From assembly GCA_943787265.1 (NCBI GenBank), contig CALSLT010000027.1, positions 248,001 through 312,000 on the forward strand: a stretch of DNA of 64,000 nucleotides. The letters run 5' to 3'. The notes beneath the pieces are model-generated. The model searched no databases. It saw nothing but the letters and a program-made list of their open reading frames with translations, and was not told the DNA's origin. Positions 8,573-15,868 of the stretch are shown here, piece by piece; the first letter of the stretch is position 1, and the number at the start of each line of letters is the position of its first letter. Made by a program: the position numbers and the translations under genes. Source of the stretch: an uncultured Planctomycetaceae bacterium. Its GTDB lineage: Bacteria; Planctomycetota; Planctomycetia; Planctomycetales; Planctomycetaceae.

Positions 8573-10552
8573 TCACTGAATCGGTGAAGTCTCGTGTCGG
8601 AACTCGTTGAACTGCATGTATTCCCAATGGCGATACAGAGCCGATTTTTTCAGCAGCACATCGTGTGTCCCGACCACTTCGACTTTGCCCCGGTTAAGCA
8701 AAACGATTCGATCGGCATTGCGCAGGGTTGAGATGCGTGATGGCTGGATGATGGTCGTACGACCGGTTGCTGCTCGACGAAGGGCGTCTTCGAGGTGAGC
8801 CTTTTCGTCATCAGTCATCTCCAACGATGGTTCTTCAATGATCAACAGCGCCGGGTCACGCAACATCGCTCGGGCGAGAGCAAGTAGAAAGCCCTGCACT
8901 CCTCCAAGCTGGTCGCCGTGTTCACCAATCGTCGTTTCGTACCCCTGCGGAAACTTCTGAATGAAGTTGTGAGCGTGAACCATTTTCGCCGCTTCAGTCG
9001 CCTGACTAAGCGAGTATCGCGAATCTCCGCCAGTGATGTTTTCGAGAATCGTTCCGGTGTACCACGGCTCGCCGCCACCCACCAGTAACGTTTCCGCACG
9101 GAGCGACTCCAGCGTCGCCCAGTTAATGTCTTCACCGTCGACGAGGACTCGGCCAGAGTGAGGCTCGATGAATCGCGGCAACAGAGAAATCAAAACACGT
9201 GCTTCGAGTGGTTCAAAAGCGACAACCGCCGTTGTGCCTGAAGCTGGAATCTTGAGCGACATCTTGTCGAGGATGTTGCGTTTTCCCTGACGGTAAACAA
9301 CCTCTTCCATCTCGATCATCTTTTCGAGCGGTTGCAGAAACTTTGCGCCGACAGCCTGTCCGACTTCAGGGATGGTGTTGAGGTATCGGTAGATTCTTTC
9401 GGCAGCCTGCCCCGCCTCACTACGCAGTCGCCGGAGATTGGCCAGCGATTCGATAGGCTTCAGTCCAAAGGCAAAGCAAGACAGAAGCAGCAGACCTTCG
9501 GCAAGCGTGAGATGCTCCGGTGAATCCGGCAGTCCCTGCATTCTTGCACCCAGCAAAAACAGCACGAGAGAAAAACAGGTCAGACCGAGCATTCTTGAGA
9601 GCCAGAACGCGCGGCGTTCGCGCCGTTCGATTTCCTGTAGACGGCCCTGATAGCGATCCAGGTGTTTCTCGAATCGTTGATCTTCGTTGGCCTCTAACTG
9701 GTAACCGCGAATCAGACGACTCTTGCGAATCCCTTCGCCAAGAAGTTTGAGGTCGGTCTTGGCGCGATCGCGATTCAATGTCTGCTCGCGATCAAGGTAG
9801 CGGCGTTCTCGACGGATCAGATACCAGCAGGCAAGCAATGGCAACATGCACTCGATGGTCAACATCCAGTTGAGTGTCGTCGCGAGCGTCATCAGAACAA
9901 CCAGCCGCATCGGGCTTCGAAAAATGGTTCGAATCCATTTCTCAATACCGGAGCGGACGGTTTCAACTTCCGTAGTAAACAGCTCAAGAACTTCGTCGGT
10001 GCGAGCGTCGACGAGATCACTGGTGCCCATCCGAATTGAATGGCGGTGCAAAGACTGGCGAAGTTGCCCCGCCGTGTGACCAGCGGCGCGCGAAGCCATC
10101 GTCACCATCTGAGTCATGGCGGTGCTATGGAGAAAACCCATTGCCAGGCCGACCGCGAGTAGCCAAGTCAACGCAGAGCCGGTTGTCTGGAGGCGAGGAA
10201 ATTTCTGGCAGGACCAGGCCAGAAGTTGCCCCCAGGATCGGTGACGCAGTTCCCACGCGACAGCTTTGAGGCCAAGTCCCGTCAGTGCTCGTGGAGTCGG
10301 GGACGCATCGACAGCATTTTCGTCTTTGGGGCCGCTGTCAAAGAGTTGCTCGTACTCGGCAACGTTGTGCGACTCGATCGTGACAACGCCACGAGAATTC
10401 AGCAGGGCAACAATCAGAAAGGTGCAAACCAGGACGGCCGAAAAGGCGGCCATCCCGACGACGCACCAGATGAGCGCCCAAAGTGAGTACCCGCGAAACA
10501 GGTGCCGTATCGGAAAGACCCGCCGCAGCAGATCTAAGTACTGCTTCGACAC
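8573..10552 (-). CDS. ABC exporter-like protein with a degenerate nucleotide-binding domain
   Basis: 659 residues in the half-transporter layout: six membrane segments (about 25-380; e.g. WALIWCVVGMAAFSAVLVCTF near 26) followed by an ABC ATPase-like domain (about 405-640). The ATPase domain keeps the fold signals (VLVDGEDINWATLESLRAE; Walker B ALLIIEEPS; the D-loop region). However, where Walker A GxxGxGKS/T should be (about 440-452) it reads AVVAFEPLEARVL, with no Gly-rich loop and no Lys. The signature LSGGQ is LGGVQGF, and the switch His before the last strand is replaced (TTIIQPSRIS). The frame is intact with no stop, so it is not a simple pseudogene. It probably cannot hydrolyse ATP alone and may pair with another subunit or act as a scaffold. 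The ABC-2 permease gene is 190 bases upstream. Confidence 0.88.
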   Translation of the reverse strand: MSKQYLDLLRRVFPIRHLFRGYSLWALIWCVVGMAAFSAVLVCTFLIVALLNSRGVVTIESHNVAEYEQLFDSGPKDENAVDASPTPRALTGLGLKAVAWELRHRSWGQLLAWSCQKFPRLQTTGSALTWLLAVGLAMGFLHSTAMTQMVTMASRAAGHTAGQLRQSLHRHSIRMGTSDLVDARTDEVLELFTTEVETVRSGIEKWIRTIFRSPMRLVVLMTLATTLNWMLTIECMLPLLACWYLIRRERRYLDREQTLNRDRAKTDLKLLGEGIRKSRLIRGYQLEANEDQRFEKHLDRYQGRLQEIERRERRAFWLSRMLGLTCFSLVLFLLGARMQGLPDSPEHLTLAEGLLLLSCFAFGLKPIESLANLRRLRSEAGQAAERIYRYLNTIPEVGQAVGAKFLQPLEKMIEMEEVVYRQGKRNILDKMSLKIPASGTTAVVAFEPLEARVLISLLPRFIEPHSGRVLVDGEDINWATLESLRAETLLVGGGEPWYTGTILENITGGDSRYSLSQATEAAKMVHAHNFIQKFPQGYETTIGEHGDQLGGVQGFLLALARAMLRDPALLIIEEPSLEMTDDEKAHLEDALRRAATGRTTIIQPSRISTLRNADRIVLLNRGKVEVVGTHDVLLKKSALYRHWEYMQFNEFRHETSPIQ

Positions 10553-10743
10553 GATGCGACCGCTTTCCGCACTGAATCCCGCAGCTCTTGCCTCTCCTCC
10601 AGATCGTTTAACAGCCCGGCGTCAGGCAGCAGTTTCGCTGTCATCAGACGTGGTCAATTACCGAAGAACTTCGATCGCTGAAATCTCAGCGAAAGAGTCC
10701 TTCGTGAATTTACCACCAACCAGGCAACGAGCAGAGATTCTGC

Positions 10744-11718
10744 TCAGGCAAGATCCCGGTCTTCAAAAAGGATGAATGAAAGAAGAATTGCGGCTCCGCC
10801 GTAGACAATTGAGTAAGCCAGAGCGGCCAATAGATAGCTGGGTGGAATGAATTGCCCGGTCGCGACAGCGGCGGACATATTGAAGTAGTCGAGGTTCGGA
10901 AGGACCGTCGCGATAAGCCTCGCCATAAAGTCGACGATTTCGATTTTGATCGCTCCCGACTGGACGAGCATCGGCGTGATGTGTCCGATCACGAAGATTG
11001 CCAATGACGTGACAATATTCACAACCATCGGCATGCGAGTTGAAATGGCAACGCTGACGGCAGTCAGAACAGCAATTTCAAGGAAGATCAAAGCAAATCC
11101 CGGCAGCACTTGCAGCACGGACATTGCACGTTCGGCGTTCGGCATGAACGTGCCTTCCTGGAGCATCCCAGGAACTTCGCCACCGGATTCTCGTGCGTCG
11201 TAACCAACCTTATAGAAGATGAATGCGGAAAAAATGATCATCAGCGGCACGATAAGCATCATGACGCCCTGAAGAATTCCGACGTACTTTCCGACAACAA
11301 ACTGCCGACGAGTGATCGGCTTGGAAAGCAGCGTCATCGCCGTCTTTCCTTCGATTTCGCTGGCAATGCTTGTGCTCGACGTCCAGATTGCGAGAAGCAG
11401 GCCACTGATCAGAATTGTGGCCAGACCGCAGTCCTTCAACATCTTGATGTCTTCTCCCAGCGAGAAGAACGGCAGGAACGTGTTGACGACGATCAACAGA
11501 ATTCCGATGACAAGCATCAGCAGGAACAGCGGTTGTCGAACCGCTTCTTTGGTCGTCGCTCGTGCGATCACGCCGGTACGGGAGCCATAGCTCACACCCA
11601 GCAATGCGGCAAAAACAGCGACAACCACTCCGCCGGTCGCCCACCACTGCCACGCCGGAAAGCCTCCGAGCGTTCCTTCAGCAGCTAGAAGTCCAAATGA
11701 AGCAAACGAGTAGCTCAT
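10744..11718 (-). CDS. ABC-2-type transporter permease
   Basis: 324 residues, six or more hydrophobic segments. The signatures of the NosY/ABC-2 permease family are present: a cytoplasmic stretch [32 protein letters not shown] around residues 111-143 (the coupling region, beginning with SEIEGKT), followed by further membrane segments to the C-terminus ([14 protein letters not shown]). The natural partner would be a stand-alone ATPase, which is not next to it in this window. The next gene downstream is the ABC-like protein with a degenerate ATP site. No substrate can be assigned. Confidence 0.8.
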   Translation of the reverse strand: MSYSFASFGLLAAEGTLGGFPAWQWWATGGVVVAVFAALLGVSYGSRTGVIARATTKEAVRQPLFLLMLVIGILLIVVNTFLPFFSLGEDIKMLKDCGLATILISGLLLAIWTSSTSIASEIEGKTAMTLLSKPITRRQFVVGKYVGILQGVMMLIVPLMIIFSAFIFYKVGYDARESGGEVPGMLQEGTFMPNAERAMSVLQVLPGFALIFLEIAVLTAVSVAISTRMPMVVNIVTSLAIFVIGHITPMLVQSGAIKIEIVDFMARLIATVLPNLDYFNMSAAVATGQFIPPSYLLAALAYSIVYGGAAILLSFILFEDRDLA

Positions 11719-12055
11719 AGTTGTTTAAACCCTGTTTCGATGCACGAACGCTGTCGCGCCAAAATCAGTCATTCACAAACTGCGGACGGAAAAAAGTCCG
11801 CAAAACAAGAAATACGACACCGCGAAATCCGCAGCTCGGCCCACTTTATACCGACAGGTGGCCGAGCAAAAGCATGGAATCCCACCGATTGCCAAGGTCC
11901 CGTGGTGACCATCGGGCGGAACCGATAGATTCTGTCCAGCTCAACCATTTCACGAATTCAGAGCCCCTGCGTCCGCACTAATCGATACAAGCGGCGCACG
12001 GGCACCGTCGACGTGACCACGACGAATCCCCACCCAATTGACGCGGACTACGACA
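11719..12055. other. Divergent intergenic region
   Basis: 337 bases between the permease gene (minus) and the dTDP-rhamnose reductase gene (plus). It should hold both promoters. Short open frames exist but none has a convincing start, ribosome site or family match. I see no repeat, hairpin or riboswitch. Confidence 0.5.
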
Positions 12056-12940
12056 ATGACCACGGCTGTGATTGGTGCTTCCGGGCAACTTGGAACAGAT
12101 CTCCCGAAATTTCTTCGCGGAGACGTCGTCCCAATCCGCCACTCCGACATGGAGCTGACAAATTCGGACAGTATCGGCTCATATCTGGATCGAATCCGAC
12201 CGAAAGTTGTCATTAATACCGCCGCCTACAACCTCGTCGACAAAGCAGAAGACGAGGGGCTCCAGGCAATGGCGGTCAACTTTATGGGGCCGACCTATCT
12301 CGCAAGGTGGTGCCTCAAAAACGAAGCCACGCTGGTCCACTTCAGCACGGACTACGTTTTCGGAGCAGCTAGCGGCGAGCAGGCGGAAGCGTCGTCAACG
12401 TCGCCGAAACGGGAAATTGACCTGGCCGTTCCAGATTCCGTTTACGCGGCGAGCAAACTCGCTGGCGAAAACATGGTCCGGTCGATCTGCCCGAGGCACT
12501 TCGTGATCCGAACCTGCGGGCTTTACGGAGTCGCCGCGACTCAGGGGACTGGTAAGGGCAACTTCGTCGAGACCATGCTGCGACTGGGAACGGAGCGGGA
12601 CGAACTGGCAGTGGTCAACGATCAACATTGCACCCCAACGTCGACTCGCGATCTCGCTCAGGCCACGGCCGAGCTGATCGAAACGGAAAAATTCGGGCTC
12701 TACCACACTACGAATTCAGGAACGACCACCTGGCACGATCTGGCTGCTGAAATCTTCCGGCAGGCCGAAATCGACGTCAAACTTCGCACACTCACGACAG
12801 CAGAATTCGGAGCGAAGGCGGCTCGCCCCGCCTTCAGCGTTCTCAACTGTGAGAAGCTTGAATCTGCGATCGGTCGGCCCATGCCGCCCTGGCAGGACGC
12901 GTTGAGTCAGTACCTGATTGACCGAGTTCAAGTTGACTGA
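12056..12940 (+). CDS. rfbD: dTDP-4-dehydrorhamnose reductase
   Basis: About 294 residues. It reduces dTDP-4-keto-L-rhamnose to dTDP-L-rhamnose, the last step of the nucleotide sugar pathway for cell-surface polysaccharide. It is an extended SDR: the Rossmann motif GASGQLG is at the N-terminus, the conserved STDYVFG follows near 104, and the catalytic Tyr and Lys occur in YAASKLAGE (about 135). RTCGLYG and the C-terminal RPAFSVL are family-typical. A TTG at 12038 extends the frame by six residues, but the ATG at 12056 places the dinucleotide motif at its usual distance from the N-terminus. rfbA, rfbB and rfbC are not adjacent. Confidence 0.88.
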   Translation: MTTAVIGASGQLGTDLPKFLRGDVVPIRHSDMELTNSDSIGSYLDRIRPKVVINTAAYNLVDKAEDEGLQAMAVNFMGPTYLARWCLKNEATLVHFSTDYVFGAASGEQAEASSTSPKREIDLAVPDSVYAASKLAGENMVRSICPRHFVIRTCGLYGVAATQGTGKGNFVETMLRLGTERDELAVVNDQHCTPTSTRDLAQATAELIETEKFGLYHTTNSGTTTWHDLAAEIFRQAEIDVKLRTLTTAEFGAKAARPAFSVLNCEKLESAIGRPMPPWQDALSQYLIDRVQVD

Positions 12941-13123
12941 CCGTTCGAAAGGTCGGCTGCCAGCTACGGATTTCGCACTTTGTCGAGTGCCACTACAATT
13001 CGCCGATCATTTCTGCGGAGCCGGTGTCATTCATTCTGGTGATGCTGACTCGGTCGAAACAGCACTCACTGACCGCATACTTGAGGCCAACAAGCCAACT
13101 GATAAACGGAGTAGACGAACGAA

Positions 13124-14833
13124 ATGTCTGAAGAAGCCAAAGTCAGCAAAGTTGAAGTCGAAAAAGCCGGCAGCCAGCAACTCCGTGGGACGATCGCCGA
13201 AGAGCTTGATCCCTCAACGGAATGTTTCAGTGGAGGCAACGTCGGCTTCCTGAAGCATCACGGAACGTACCAGCAGGACAATCGCGACGATCGCGGAGCC
13301 AAGTCTGAAGACGGTGCGAAGAAGGGCAAAAGCTACATGATGATGGTGCGGTCCCGGATTCCCGGCGGCCAGTTGACCGCGGACGACCTGCTGGCAGAAC
13401 TCGACATGTGCGACGAGTTTGGAAACGGCACGCTCCGCATCACCACTCGCCAGGGCCTGCAGCTTCACGGCGTTCTGAAGGACGACCTGCAGCCGACGAT
13501 CCGCGCGATCAACGAAAAGACAACACTGACCACACTGGGAGCTTGCGGCGACGTTAACCGAAATGTGATGTGCTGCCCGGCGCCAATTCGAGGCAACGCC
13601 GTCCACGACCAGATGCAGGATCTGTCGCAGAAGATCGCGCATCATTTCCGCCCTCAGACGACGGCTTACCAGGAAATCTGGCTGCAGGACTCTGAAGGCG
13701 AAAAAGAGAAAGTTGCCGAGTTCTCACCAGTCGAAGAACCGATTTACGGCGAATGCTACCTGCCGCGAAAATTCAAAATCGGCATCGCTTTGCCTGAAGA
13801 CAACTGCGTCGACATTCAGACATACGACCTCGGCCTGCTGGCGATCGTCGAGAACGATGAAATCGTCGGCTACAACGTCTACGTCGGCGGCGGTCAGGGA
13901 GTGACTCCGGCTGCGAAGAAAACCTACGCCGCAGTCGGCCTGAAGATGACCTTTGTCCCAGCCGACAAAGCGATCGCCGTTGCCGAAGCAATTATTCGTG
14001 CCTGGAGTGACAACGGGAACCGCCTCGACCGCAAGCAGGCCCGTATTAAGTACCTTGTCCGTGAGTGGGGCCTCGAAAAGTTCAAAGCCAAGGTAGAAGA
14101 GTATTACGGTAGCTCATTGCCTGATCCTCGTCCGGAAGAAATCAACGACGTCAGTGACCACATGGGTTGGCACGAGCAGGGTGACGGCAAACTCTACCTG
14201 GGCATCAATGTCGAAAACGGCCGCATCAAAGACGACGGCGACCTGCAATTAAAAACCGGCTTGCGAGCGATCCTCAGCAAGTTCAAGCAACCCTGCCGAC
14301 TGACCGCGATGCAGGGGCTGATCCTGTGCGACGTCGATCCCGCAGACCGCGACGCGATCGATCAGTTGATGGTTGATCATGGGATCAAGAAAGCTGACGA
14401 ACTCTCACTGGTCCGTCGATTTTCAATGGCTTGCCCGGCGCTTCCAACATGCGGTCTTTCCGTCACTGAATCAGAACGCGTTCTCCCGCAAGTCATCGAC
14501 GACCTGGAAGTCCAACTCGACAAACACGGAATGCAGGATGAACGAATCGCCGTGCACATGACTGGCTGCCCGAACGGTTGCGCTCGCCCTTATTCACCAG
14601 ACATCGGCCTGGTCGGAAAATCACGAGGCAAGTACACGCTCTACCTCGGCGGTAACACGCTGGGGACCAGAATCGGTTTCATCTTCCAGGACCAGGTGCC
14701 TCTGGAAGAAATCGGCACGACAGTCTCGCCGCTGCTCGGATACTTCAAGTCCGAACGAACCGACGGCGAATCGTTCGGCGACTTTTGTGCCCGAAAAGGT
14801 CTGGAAGACCTCCAGCAACGAGCCGCCGTTTAG
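13124..14833 (+). CDS. Siroheme-[4Fe-4S] sulfite reductase (assimilatory)
   Basis: 569 residues, the length of the CysI/ferredoxin sulfite reductase family. It catalyses the six-electron reduction of sulfite to sulfide. Two nitrite/sulfite reductase repeats are visible: RITTRQGLQLHG near 107 (siroheme-contacting Arg) and a second half from about 320. The Fe-S/siroheme cysteines are in CPALPTC (about 437-443) and GCPNGC (about 482-486), the CX5C and CX3C pattern. The context MTGCPNGCARPY fits sulfite reductases better than nitrite reductases, but residue-level discrimination is not certain. No flavoprotein cysJ neighbour is present, so electrons may come from ferredoxin or a distant partner. 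Confidence 0.9.
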   Translation: MSEEAKVSKVEVEKAGSQQLRGTIAEELDPSTECFSGGNVGFLKHHGTYQQDNRDDRGAKSEDGAKKGKSYMMMVRSRIPGGQLTADDLLAELDMCDEFGNGTLRITTRQGLQLHGVLKDDLQPTIRAINEKTTLTTLGACGDVNRNVMCCPAPIRGNAVHDQMQDLSQKIAHHFRPQTTAYQEIWLQDSEGEKEKVAEFSPVEEPIYGECYLPRKFKIGIALPEDNCVDIQTYDLGLLAIVENDEIVGYNVYVGGGQGVTPAAKKTYAAVGLKMTFVPADKAIAVAEAIIRAWSDNGNRLDRKQARIKYLVREWGLEKFKAKVEEYYGSSLPDPRPEEINDVSDHMGWHEQGDGKLYLGINVENGRIKDDGDLQLKTGLRAILSKFKQPCRLTAMQGLILCDVDPADRDAIDQLMVDHGIKKADELSLVRRFSMACPALPTCGLSVTESERVLPQVIDDLEVQLDKHGMQDERIAVHMTGCPNGCARPYSPDIGLVGKSRGKYTLYLGGNTLGTRIGFIFQDQVPLEEIGTTVSPLLGYFKSERTDGESFGDFCARKGLEDLQQRAAV

Positions 14834-14858
14834 AAGTTTTTTGCCCATCTTGTATTTT

Positions 14859-14903
14859 GGGTGGCACAGGTTGCTCGGAACCTGTGTCGCGCAGCGACAA
14901 GAG
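14859..14903 (+). repeat. Interspersed palindromic repeat, GGTTGCTCGCAACC type (copy 2)
   Basis: GGGTGGCACAGGTTGCTCGGAACCTGTG followed by the TCGCGCAGCGA hairpin and CAAGAGG, as in copy 1 at 928. Only 24 bases after the sulfite reductase stop and 18 bases before the next ATG, so it occupies almost the whole intergenic gap. It may act as an attenuator or mRNA 3' end stabiliser. Confidence 0.8.
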
Positions 14904-14921
14904 GTATTGGGGGATCGAGCC

Positions 14922-15830
14922 ATGAGAATGCTGCTGTTCATTTCCGCCTGTGTCCTCTCTTTCCAATCGGTCTCAGCCGCAGAACCTGTGCATGTTCTTG
15001 TCTGGGACGAACGTCAGCCGAGGCAATCGGAAGCGTATGAAAACTTCCTCGGCAACGAGATCGTCGCGCGACTGAAAGATGCCACCGACGATCTGGCGTT
15101 TCGGTCCGTCGCTCTTGATGACGCAGAGCAAGGACTGTCAGTCGACAATCTCGAATGGGCGGATGTCATTGTCTGGTGGGGACATGCTCGGCAGCGAGAC
15201 GTCACCGACGACAACGCAAAACGAATTCTCGATCGAGTACTAAACGGCGAAGTCGATCTGATCGCCCTGCACTCAGCTCACTGGGCCAAGCCATTCGTCG
15301 AGGCAATGAACTGGCGCAGCGTCGAAGACGGCCGCAAGCATCTGGAAGCACATGCAGACGGCAGAACGTTGACCATCGAAACCGTGGCACCTCCAAGACC
15401 ATACACTGTTCCGATGCATGGCGGCGTGCTGACTCCCACCTACTTTGGCTACCGAAAAGGCAGGACTACGTTTCACGGTCTGATCCATCTGCCGTGGTGC
15501 TGCTTCCCCGACTACCGCCCAGACGGAAAGCCGGGAACGATTTCCGTGAAACTGCCGAAGCATCCCATCGCGAAAGACCTGCCGGCAACGTTCGACGTCA
15601 AACAGACGGAAATGTACAACGAGCCGTTCCACGTTCCCGCCCCGGACGAAGTGATCTTCGAAGAAACATGGGAGCGGGGAGAGCGATTCCGCAGTGGCAT
15701 GGTCTGGAAGATTGGCAAAGGCAAAGTCTTCTACTTCCGCCCCGGCCACGAGACGTACCCTGTTTACAAGCAAACCGAAACACTGAAGGTCGTCGAAAAC
15801 GCCTGCCGCTGGCTGGGAACAACTGACTGA
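14922..15830 (+). CDS. Secreted ThuA-domain protein
   Basis: 302 residues from the ATG at 14922. A frame extension back to a GTG at 14787 would overlap the sulfite reductase gene and the palindromic repeat and would bury the signal peptide, so it was not used. Signal peptide MRMLLFISACVLSFQSVSAA. ThuA-like (class I glutaminase fold) core: HVLVWDERQPRQ, then ADVIVWWGHARQRDV and LIALHSAHWAKPF, with HGGVLTPTYFGY and GKVFYFRPGHETYP later. ThuA proteins are associated with sugar (trehalose/disaccharide) use, but their chemistry is poorly established. The glutaminase catalytic Cys is absent, as usual in this family. Confidence 0.88.
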   Translation: MRMLLFISACVLSFQSVSAAEPVHVLVWDERQPRQSEAYENFLGNEIVARLKDATDDLAFRSVALDDAEQGLSVDNLEWADVIVWWGHARQRDVTDDNAKRILDRVLNGEVDLIALHSAHWAKPFVEAMNWRSVEDGRKHLEAHADGRTLTIETVAPPRPYTVPMHGGVLTPTYFGYRKGRTTFHGLIHLPWCCFPDYRPDGKPGTISVKLPKHPIAKDLPATFDVKQTEMYNEPFHVPAPDEVIFEETWERGERFRSGMVWKIGKGKVFYFRPGHETYPVYKQTETLKVVENACRWLGTTD

Positions 15831-15868
15831 GTCAGTCCGGCCGTCAACGTAAGCACACCGTGTCTGTA

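Noticed and set aside
13124-14833. Ferredoxin-nitrite reductase
   Set aside because: Length and the motif surroundings (CPALPTC, MTGCPNGCARPY) fit sulfite reductases better, and no nitrate-assimilation neighbour is present; not fully excluded.
14787-14921. Upstream extension of the ThuA gene from a GTG
   Set aside because: It overlaps the sulfite reductase gene and the palindromic repeat and would hide the signal peptide.
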